In this document: piece after piece, positions 1 through 5,063 of the stretch | Layout: every line of letters starts with the position of its first letter | How positions within the stretch are numbered: position 1 is the stretch's first letter | From: an uncultured Alphaproteobacteria bacterium | GTDB taxonomy: Bacteria; Pseudomonadota; Alphaproteobacteria; Caulobacterales; Caulobacteraceae | NCBI GenBank assembly: GCA_903933475.1 | Contig: CAIZKE010000007.1 | Span: 1-5,063, forward strand | DNA length: 5,063 nt | Direction of reading: 5' to 3' | The notes under the pieces: generated by a model | What the model saw: only the letters and a program-made list of their open reading frames with translations | Database searches by the model: none | Told to the model about the DNA's origin: nothing | Program-made: the position numbers and the translations under genes

Positions 1-1849
1 CCTCGCCCTCCCGGACCTGGTCGCCCACGGCGGCCGACAGGCCCTCGACCACGCCATCGAAGGGCGCGGTCAGGCCGTGTTCCATCTTCATCGCCTCTAT
101 GACCACCAGGACATCGCCCCGGGCGACCCGGGCGCCCTCGGAGACCGGAACGGCGACGACGCGGCCTGGCAGGGGGGCGACGACGGCGCCATCACCGCCC
201 CCGCCCGCACCCACCTCGGGGTCCGGCGGATCGGCGGTGAAGCGGAATGCGGTCCCCGACTCGAAAAGCACCAGGCCTTCGCCGGTATCAAGAAGGTCTG
301 CCTCCACGTCCTCCCCGTCGAGGTGAGCGACCAGGGGCTGACCGTCGCACCAGAGGCGAACGGTCGTCCGGGTTGGCGCGTTGAGGCGGAAGCCCGCCAG
401 TCCCGCTGAGGGGGCGCTGGCGCCTTCCGCGGCCAGGGCCCCCAGGGCCTCGGCGGCGGCCCTGGCGAGGTCGGGCGAGGGCCCGGCGGGCGCTGCCAGC
501 CGGTCCATCCGGGCCTCGATGAAGTCGGTATCGATCCGTCCGGCCAGGAAGTCGGGGTCGTCCAGGCACTTGGCCAGGAAGGCCGCATTGGTCTGAAGCG
601 GCCAGGTCTCGACCCCGGCGCAGGCCTCGGCAAGGGCCTCTGTCGCCCCCTCCCGGGTCGGTGCCCAGGCGATCAGCTTGGCGATGAGGGAGTCGTAATG
701 CGGACCCACCTCGTCCCCGGCCTCGACACCAGAATCAATACGCACGCCCTCGGGCAGGCGAAGGTGCTCCAGCCGGCCTATGGAGGGGATGAAGCCCCGC
801 TCGGGAACCTCTGCGCAGAGCCGCGCCTCCAGGGCCCAGCCGTCCAGGGCGATCTGGTCCTGGGACAGGGGCAGGGGCTCGCCGGCGGCGACCCGGAACT
901 GCCATTCCACCAGGTCCACCCCCGTGACCGCCTCGGTGACGGGATGCTCGACCTGCAGCCGGGTGTTCATCTCCATGAACCAGATTCGATCGGCGCGCAG
1001 GCCGTCTCGGGCGTCGGCGATGAACTCCACCGTGCCCGCGCCGACATAGTCCACCGCCCGTGCGGCGGCGAGGGCCGCAGCGCACACCGCTGCGCGCACC
1101 TCATCAGTCATGCCCGGGGCGGGGGCCTCCTCGATCACCTTCTGGCGGCGACGCTGCAGGGTGCAGTCGCGCTCGAACAGGTGGACGAGGCCGCCATGGG
1201 CATCGCCGAACACCTGGACCTCGATGTGGCGGGGCGCCTCGATGCAGCGTTCCAGCAGGACCCGGTCATCCCCGAAGGCGGCCAGGGCCTCCCGCCGGCA
1301 GGCGGCCAGGGCGGCGGCGAAGCTAGTGCCATCGTCCACCCGGCGGATGCCGCGACCCCCGCCCCCTGCCGCCGCCTTGATCAGGACCGGCCAGCCCAGG
1401 TCCCGGGCGGCGGCGAGGAGGGTCGCCTCGCGACCGTCATCCCCCTGCCAGCCGGGTGTCACGGGCACGCCAGCGGCGATCATCCGCTCCCGGGCGGAGT
1501 CCTTGAGGCCCATGGCCCGGATGGCCTCTGGCGAGGGTCCGATCCAGGTCAGGCCCGCCGCCTGCACCGCCTCGGCGAAGACCGCGGTCTCGGACAGGAA
1601 GCCATAGCCCGGATGCACGGCCTCGGCCTCGCTCTCCAGGGCTGCGGCGACGAGGCCGGGAATGAACAGGTAACTCTCCGCCGCTGGCGCCGGGCCGATG
1701 CGAACAGCCCGGTCGGCGTCCCGCACATGGGCGGCGTCGAGGTCGGCGTCCGAGCAGACGGCCACCGTCTCGATCCCAAGCCGGCGGGCGGTGCGGAAGA
1801 TCCGGCGGGCGATCTCGCCCCGGTTGGCGACAAGGACGGAGCGGAACAC
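1..1849 (-). CDS. liuD: 3-methylcrotonyl-CoA carboxylase alpha subunit (biotin carboxylase plus biotin carrier), 3' end cut by window edge
   Basis: The biotin-dependent subunit of methylcrotonyl-CoA carboxylase: it carboxylates its own biotin with ATP and bicarbonate, and the LiuB subunit passes the CO2 to 3-methylcrotonyl-CoA in leucine breakdown (cytosolic). My translation has no interruption over 616 visible residues. It opens VFRSVLVANRGEIARRI, the biotin-carboxylase N-terminus. K116, the glycine-rich ATP-grasp loop after K158 (IKAAAGGGGRG), the ERDCTLQRR stretch, the EMNTRLQVEHPVTE active site with R297, and R343 are all present. A short BT linker domain lies at about 450-535 (GFRLNAPT at 486-493). 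The biotinyl domain follows from about 550, with EAMKMEH and biotin lysine K588. Only a few C-terminal residues should be missing. The GTG start at 1849 fits the conserved N-terminus and lies 8 bases after the liuC stop; an AGGG 12 bases upstream is a weak ribosome site. Sequence alone could also mean a propionyl-, acetyl- or geranyl-CoA carboxylase; the neighbours favour methylcrotonyl-CoA. Confidence 0.93.
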   Translation of the reverse strand, partial: MFRSVLVANRGEIARRIFRTARRLGIETVAVCSDADLDAAHVRDADRAVRIGPAPAAESYLFIPGLVAAALESEAEAVHPGYGFLSETAVFAEAVQAAGLTWIGPSPEAIRAMGLKDSARERMIAAGVPVTPGWQGDDGREATLLAAARDLGWPVLIKAAAGGGGRGIRRVDDGTSFAAALAACRREALAAFGDDRVLLERCIEAPRHIEVQVFGDAHGGLVHLFERDCTLQRRRQKVIEEAPAPGMTDEVRAAVCAAALAAARAVDYVGAGTVEFIADARDGLRADRIWFMEMNTRLQVEHPVTEAVTGVDLVEWQFRVAAGEPLPLSQDQIALDGWALEARLCAEVPERGFIPSIGRLEHLRLPEGVRIDSGVEAGDEVGPHYDSLIAKLIAWAPTREGATEALAEACAGVETWPLQTNAAFLAKCLDDPDFLAGRIDTDFIEARMDRLAAPAGPSPDLARAAAEALGALAAEGASAPSAGLAGFRLNAPTRTTVRLWCDGQPLVAHLDGEDVEADLLDTGEGLVLFESGTAFRFTADPPDPEVGAGGGGDGAVVAPLPGRVVAVPVSEGARVARGDVLVVIEAMKMEHGLTAPFDGVVEGLSAAVGDQVREGE

Positions 1850-1857
1850 GGGTTCGG

Positions 1858-2703
1858 TCAGCCCTGCCCGGCCCAGGAGGGCCGCCGGCGGGCGAGGAAG
1901 GCGGCTACGCCCTCGCGGCCCTCTTCGCTGACCCGGGCCTGGGCGATCCGGCGGGCGGTGTCCTCCATGAGGGCGTGGTCGATCTGGCGCCAGGCGACGG
2001 CATCCACCAGGGCCTTGGAGGCGGCGATGGCGCCCGGGGCGCAGGCCATGGCCTCACCGGCGATACGGTCGGCGGCGGTGGCAAGGTCGGCGGCGTCCTC
2101 GACCAGCTCGGACACCAGGCCCAGGCGCAGGGCCTCGTCGGCGTCGAAGGTTCGGGCGGAGGCGAACAGGCCCCGGGACGCCCGGGGGCCGATGGCCGCC
2201 ACGACATAGGGGCTGATGGTGGCGGCGATCAGCCCCAGCCGGGCTTCGGAGAAGCCGAACTTCGCCGACCGTTCGGCCACGGCCTGGTCGCAGGCGGCGG
2301 CGAGGCCGCAGCCCCCGCCCCAGGCACCGCCCTGCACCAGGGCCACCGTCAGGGCCGGGATGTCCCAGAGGGCCTTGAGCATGCGCGCCAGGCCCATGGC
2401 GTCGTCGCGGTTCTCGGCCTCGGTCCAGTGGGCGGCGTCGCGCATCCAGTTCAGGTCGGCCCCGGCGGAAAAGACCTTACCGGCGCCGCGCAGGAAGACC
2501 ACCCGAACGCCCTCGGCGGCGTGCAGGGTCTCGAAGGTCTCGTGCAGGGCACCGATCAGTTCTGCGTTGAAGCTGTTGCGCGCCTCCGGCCGGTTCAGGG
2601 TGACCACGGCCACCCCTTCCTGGGTGGTGTCCAGGTGTACCAGGTCGGAGCTGGCGTCGCTGTCGACGCCCGCGACCAGGGGATCTGCGATCGGGTTGGT
2701 CAT
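1858..2703 (-). CDS. liuC: Methylglutaconyl-CoA hydratase (enoyl-CoA hydratase/isomerase family)
   Basis: A crotonase-fold protein of 281 residues, the normal family length. Lying between the two carboxylase subunit genes, it most likely adds water to 3-methylglutaconyl-CoA to give HMG-CoA, the step after the carboxylase in leucine breakdown. VAVVTLNRPEARNSF near the N-terminus, the first oxyanion-hole stretch FSAGADLNWM (78-87), the second GGAWGGGCGLAAACD (125-139), SEARLGLIAATISPYVV (152-168) and the C-terminal EGREGVAAFLARRRPSW all fit. The first catalytic glutamate of classical enoyl-CoA hydratases is replaced by glycine (G133); the second is kept (E153). From memory this pattern also occurs in LiuC/AtuE-type hydratases, so it need not mean loss of activity. 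ATG at 2703 is chosen because GGAG lies 7 bases upstream. A GTG at 2733 would add 10 residues and overlap the liuB stop by 4 bases (GTGA). A less specific enoyl-CoA hydratase is the main alternative. Confidence 0.88.
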   Translation of the reverse strand: MTNPIADPLVAGVDSDASSDLVHLDTTQEGVAVVTLNRPEARNSFNAELIGALHETFETLHAAEGVRVVFLRGAGKVFSAGADLNWMRDAAHWTEAENRDDAMGLARMLKALWDIPALTVALVQGGAWGGGCGLAAACDQAVAERSAKFGFSEARLGLIAATISPYVVAAIGPRASRGLFASARTFDADEALRLGLVSELVEDAADLATAADRIAGEAMACAPGAIAASKALVDAVAWRQIDHALMEDTARRIAQARVSEEGREGVAAFLARRRPSWAGQG

Positions 2704-2710
2704 GAAGGGG

Positions 2711-2714
2711 CTCC
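2711..2714 (-). promoter_or_regulatory. Ribosome binding site of liuC
   Basis: GGAG on the minus strand, 7 bases before the ATG at 2703. It is the best-placed Shine-Dalgarno-like motif in the liuB-liuC junction. It is the reason for preferring this ATG over the upstream GTG at 2733, which would have to rely on coupling to the end of liuB. Confidence 0.6.
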
Positions 2715-2729
2715 GGGTTCGGGGGACGG

Positions 2730-4352
2730 TCACATTCGAAAGACGCCGAAGCGCGTCGGCGCGACGGGGGCGTTCAGGGCGGCGGACAGGGACAGGCCCA
2801 GGACGTCGCGGGTCTGGGCGGGGTCGATGATCCCGTCGTCCCAGAGGCGGGCGGTGGCGAAGTAGGGATCGCCTTCGGCCTCGTAGCGCTCGCGGACCGG
2901 CGCCTTGAAGGCCTCTTCCTCGGCAGTGGGCCAGTCGCCCCCCCGGGCCTCAATTCCGTCCCGGCGGATCGTCGCCAGGACGCTGGCGGCCTGCTCGCCG
3001 CCCATGACCGAGATTCGGGCGTTGGGCCAGCTCCAGAGGAAGCGCGGCGAATAGGCCCGGCCGCACATGCCGTAGTTACCCGCCCCGAAGGAACCGCCGA
3101 TCAGGACGGTTAGCTTGGGCACCTCGGCGCAGGCCACGGCGGTGACCAGCTTGGCACCGTCCCGGGCGATGCCACCGGCCTCGTACCGGCCGCCGACCAT
3201 GAAGCCCGAGATGTTCTGCAGGAAGAGGAGGGGGATGCCCCTCTGGCAGGCCAGCTCGATGAAGTGGGCGCCCTTGAGCGCGCTCTCCGAGAACAGGATG
3301 CCGTTGTTGGCAAGGATGGCCACGGGATAGCCCCATATGCGGGCGAAGCCGCAGACCAGGGTCTGGCCATAGAGGGCCTTGAACTCCTCGAAGACCGAGC
3401 CGTCGACGATCCGGGCGATCACCTCGCGCACGTCGTAGGGCGCGCGGACGTCCTGGGGGATGACCCCGTAGATCTCCTCGGGGTCGAACAGGGGCGGGCG
3501 GGGATCGGCCAGGACCGGGCCTTCGGGCCGGCGGGTGTTCAGGCCGGCGACGATGCGGCGGACGATGGCCAGGGCGTGCAGGTCGTCCTCGGCGACATGG
3601 TCCACAACGCCCGAGCGTCGGCCGTGGACGTCGGCGCCGCCGAGGTCCGAGGCGGAGATGATCTCGCCCGTGGCCGCCTTCACCAGGGGCGGGCCGCCCA
3701 GGAAGATGGTGCCCTGGCTCTCCGCCCCGGTCCCGCGGACGATGACAGTCTCGTCGGACATGGCCGGGACGTAGGCACCGCCCGCCGTGCACGAGCCCAT
3801 GACGCAGGCGATCTGGGCGATCCCCCGGGCGCTCATGCGGGCCTGGTTGAAAAAGATACGCCCGAAATGATCCCGGTCGGGAAAGACCTCGGCCTGGTGC
3901 GGCAGGTTGGCCCCGCCGGAGTCCACCAGGTAGACGCAGGGCAGGTTGTTCTGCTCGGCGATCTCCTGTGCCCGCAGGTGCTTCTTCACGGTCAGGGGGA
4001 AGTAGGCGCCGCCCTTCACCGTGGCGTCGTTGGCGAGGATCATCACCTCGCGGCCGCTCACCCGGCCGACCCCGGCGATCAGGCCTGCGGCGGGAGCCTC
4101 GTCATCGTAGAGGCCGAAGGCCGTCAAGGCACCGATCTCCAGGAAGGGCGCGCCAGGATCCAGCAGGCCCTCGACCCGGTCCCGGGGCAGGAGTTTGCCG
4201 CGGGCCTCGTGCCGTCGCCGGCTGTCCTCGGGCCCGCCCGCCGCCGCCAGGGCGGTGCGCTCCCGCAGGCGGGCGACGAGGCCGAGGTTGACCTCCGCAT
4301 TGGCGCGGAAGGCCGCCGAGGCCGGATCAAGGGCGGACTTCAGGACGGGCAT
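2730..4352 (-). CDS. liuB: 3-methylcrotonyl-CoA carboxylase beta subunit (carboxyltransferase)
   Basis: The carboxyltransferase subunit (540 residues) moves the carboxyl group from carboxybiotin on LiuD to the gamma carbon of 3-methylcrotonyl-CoA; the enzyme is a large alpha/beta complex in the cytosol. Two crotonase-like halves can be followed, roughly residues 30-290 and 295-535. Sequence highly typical of methylcrotonyl-CoA carboxylase includes GGAYFPLTVKKHLRAQEIA, VDSGGANLPHQAEVFPDRDH (around 143-162), FLGGPPLVKAATGE, LFLQNISGFMVGG and GSFGAGNYGMCGRAYSPRF with F422, followed by SWPNARISVMGGEQAA. These set it apart from propionyl- and acetyl-CoA carboxylase beta subunits. The length matches the family. 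The start at 4352 (MPVLKSALDPASAAFRAN) is chosen because this N-terminus is family-like. The frame stays open upstream to 4943, but that stretch is antisense to a convincing rightward gene. No good Shine-Dalgarno site is seen; a TTG two codons upstream (4358) is a possible alternative. It ends TTT CGA ATG TGA, 26 bases before the liuC ATG. Geranyl-CoA carboxylase is a less likely alternative. Confidence 0.95.
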   Translation of the reverse strand: MPVLKSALDPASAAFRANAEVNLGLVARLRERTALAAAGGPEDSRRRHEARGKLLPRDRVEGLLDPGAPFLEIGALTAFGLYDDEAPAAGLIAGVGRVSGREVMILANDATVKGGAYFPLTVKKHLRAQEIAEQNNLPCVYLVDSGGANLPHQAEVFPDRDHFGRIFFNQARMSARGIAQIACVMGSCTAGGAYVPAMSDETVIVRGTGAESQGTIFLGGPPLVKAATGEIISASDLGGADVHGRRSGVVDHVAEDDLHALAIVRRIVAGLNTRRPEGPVLADPRPPLFDPEEIYGVIPQDVRAPYDVREVIARIVDGSVFEEFKALYGQTLVCGFARIWGYPVAILANNGILFSESALKGAHFIELACQRGIPLLFLQNISGFMVGGRYEAGGIARDGAKLVTAVACAEVPKLTVLIGGSFGAGNYGMCGRAYSPRFLWSWPNARISVMGGEQAASVLATIRRDGIEARGGDWPTAEEEAFKAPVRERYEAEGDPYFATARLWDDGIIDPAQTRDVLGLSLSAALNAPVAPTRFGVFRM

Positions 4353-4363
4353 GGACAAGGCAT
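4340..4363 (-). other. Possible seven-codon upstream reading frame overlapping the liuB start
   Basis: An ATG at 4363, 11 bases before the liuB ATG and in another frame, opens a frame reading MPCPCPS and stopping at TGA 4342-4340, inside the first codons of liuB. It starts at the edge of the palindrome. Nothing shows that it is translated, and it has no clear ribosome site. It matters mainly because it could compete with, or couple to, liuB initiation. Confidence 0.15.
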
Positions 4364-4452
4364 AGCCGGGGGCCGGCCCGGCGGCTAGTCCGTGCTGACC
4401 GCAGGTGCGGGCGCGTTTCTCATTGTCGCAGAAGCGGGATAGTCTTCCCCAC
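4353..4452. promoter_or_regulatory. Divergent intergenic region between liuB and the cyclic-nucleotide-binding/patatin-like gene
   Basis: This 100-base space separates the starts of two divergent genes, so it must hold promoters or leaders for both unless liuB is expressed from further upstream. It includes the least GC-rich stretch nearby (about 4415-4446, with TTTCTCATTGTCGCAGAAG and GATAGTC). I cannot assign -35/-10 boxes with confidence on either strand. A short inverted pair TTCT (4417-4420) / AGAA (4430-4433) sits there and could be part of an operator, but it is short enough to arise by chance. Confidence 0.5.
4364..4386. repeat. GC-rich imperfect palindrome just upstream of liuB
   Basis: AGCCG (4364-4368) pairs with CGGCT (4382-4386) around a perfect 10-base palindrome GGGCCGGCCC (4370-4379), with a single G on one side opposed by GG on the other. 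It ends 11 bases before the liuB ATG, where a ribosome site would be expected. As RNA it could fold into a strong hairpin in the liuB leader; as DNA it could be an operator. No U-tract follows, so it is not a typical terminator. Chance palindromes are common at this GC content. Confidence 0.4.
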
Positions 4453-5063
4453 GTGCCCTCACCGACCGGACCCGCCCTTACCCAGCTCTTCGAGACGGCC
4501 CGCCAGACCGGCGCAGGACGATGGTGGTGCCTGCCCGGCGGAAGCGACCTCTTTCGTCCCGGCGAACCCGCGGATGAACTGCATTTTCTCCGGGCCGGGC
4601 GGCTGGGCGCCTTCCGCGTCGAGTTCCAGGAAGAGCCGCGCTTCCTGGGTGTCGTCCGCCCTGGCGAGCCGGCCGGTGAAATGAGCCTGATCACCGGCGG
4701 CCTGCACTCGGGCCGGCTGACCGCCCTCAGGGATTCCGAAATCGTCTCCGTGGGCCGCGACGCCTTCTTCGAGGCCTGCGACGCCGATCCGGACATCATG
4801 GCAGACGTCGCGCGCCAGATGGTTGGCCGCGCCCGGAACGCCGGGCGGACCGCCTCCCTCGTCGAGCCCTCAGTCTTCGGCTTTGTCACTGCCGGGCAGA
4901 TGGACGGCCTGCGGGAGCTGGTGGAGGCGCTCGCCGCGCGCATCCGGGCGACCGGCTATTCCGTCGCTGTCGCCGGGGTCGAGGCCCAGGACGAGGAGTC
5001 CTCCTGGTTTTCGAACCTCGAGCACGGGGTCGACTACGTCCTCTACATGGCCAACCTGGAGGA
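4453..5063 (+). CDS. Cyclic-nucleotide-binding domain protein, probable N-terminus of an NTE-like patatin phospholipase, 3' end cut by window edge
   Basis: Only the first 203 residues are visible, starting VPSPTGPALTQLFETA. Residues about 24-108 form a cyclic-nucleotide-binding-type beta-roll: LPGGSDLFRPGEPADELHFL, then GRLGAF, then PGEPAGEMSLITGG (70-83) and LTALRDSEIVSVGRDAFFEA. The GEMSLITG loop matches the phosphate-binding cassette, but the usual arginine position is H85. The next part (about 139-203, ending WFSNLEHGVDYVLYMANLE) resembles the region between this domain and the patatin domain in bacterial NTE/RssA-like phospholipases; this is from memory. If so, a serine hydrolase domain (GxSxG with a DGA/DGG aspartate) should follow outside the window and act on phospholipids or lysophospholipids. 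GTG at 4453 fits the start of homology; no strong ribosome site is seen, and an in-frame TTG at 4423 is possible. No signal peptide or membrane segment is visible. It is divergent from the liu operon, with no evident functional link. A stand-alone Crp-like regulator is less likely, since no helix-turn-helix follows. Confidence 0.75.
   Translation, partial: MPSPTGPALTQLFETARQTGAGRWWCLPGGSDLFRPGEPADELHFLRAGRLGAFRVEFQEEPRFLGVVRPGEPAGEMSLITGGLHSGRLTALRDSEIVSVGRDAFFEACDADPDIMADVARQMVGRARNAGRTASLVEPSVFGFVTAGQMDGLRELVEALAARIRATGYSVAVAGVEAQDEESSWFSNLEHGVDYVLYMANLE

Noticed and set aside
97..633. A minus-strand frame of 178 codons within liuD
   Set aside because: It is out of frame with the biotinyl domain (EAMKMEH) and BT domain, which read cleanly in another frame of the same strand; its product is an Arg/Pro/Ser-rich shadow.
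698..2209. A 503-codon open frame on the plus strand opposite liuD and liuC
   Set aside because: It is antisense to two convincing genes with catalytic motifs. Its product is low-complexity (rich in Gly, Ala, Arg, Pro), as expected from the wobble-position GC bias of the opposite strand, and matches no family I recognise.
3076..3792. A minus-strand frame of 238 codons within liuB
   Set aside because: It is a shifted frame of liuB itself, very rich in Arg, Gly and Pro, with no domain signal; the liuB frame runs through it without a break.
4364..4386. The GC-rich palindrome as an intrinsic terminator
   Set aside because: It lies between two divergent starts, not after a gene end, and has no T-rich tract on either strand.
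3264..4388. A 374-codon open frame on the plus strand opposite liuB
   Set aside because: It lies entirely antisense to liuB and its 5' leader, shows no recognisable domain, and its composition mirrors the codon bias of liuB.
4353..4943. An upstream in-frame extension of liuB of almost 200 codons
   Set aside because: The added residues look unlike any carboxylase and are antisense to the cyclic-nucleotide-binding gene, which has clear domain similarity. The family-like N-terminus begins at 4352.

Overview
The window is a very GC-rich (about 70% by eye), tightly packed bacterial segment. Nearly every codon ends in G or C, and GTG starts are used beside ATG. Protein style and gene content suggest an alphaproteobacterium, perhaps Caulobacter/Phenylobacterium-like; this is an inference from composition and gene types, with no rRNA to confirm it.

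Three genes run leftward as one apparent operon, in transcription order: liuB (methylcrotonyl-CoA carboxylase carboxyltransferase, 4352 to 2730), liuC (methylglutaconyl-CoA hydratase, crotonase fold, 2703 to 1858) and liuD (biotin-carrying alpha subunit, 1849 to beyond base 1). Gaps are 26 and 8 bases, so co-transcription and partial translational coupling are likely. Together they cover consecutive leucine-breakdown steps: LiuB and LiuD carboxylate 3-methylcrotonyl-CoA to 3-methylglutaconyl-CoA, and LiuC hydrates that to HMG-CoA. In known liu clusters an isovaleryl-CoA dehydrogenase (liuA) precedes liuB and an HMG-CoA lyase (liuE) follows liuD. Here liuA is not directly upstream, because a divergent gene occupies that place; liuE could lie just beyond the left edge.

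A 100-base intergenic region (4353-4452) separates liuB from a rightward gene starting with GTG at 4453 and running off the right edge. Its first 203 residues contain a cyclic-nucleotide-binding-type domain and a second segment that resembles the N-terminal part of bacterial NTE-like patatin phospholipases. The catalytic patatin domain would lie outside the window. The intergenic region holds a GC-rich imperfect palindrome next to the liuB start.

I see no RNA genes, mobile elements, CRISPR arrays or clear terminators. The region is mostly ordinary core metabolism. The points worth a second look are the residue changes in the crotonase and cyclic-nucleotide-binding domains, the liuC start choice, and the structure in the liuB leader. 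I find no convincing sign of an undescribed system.
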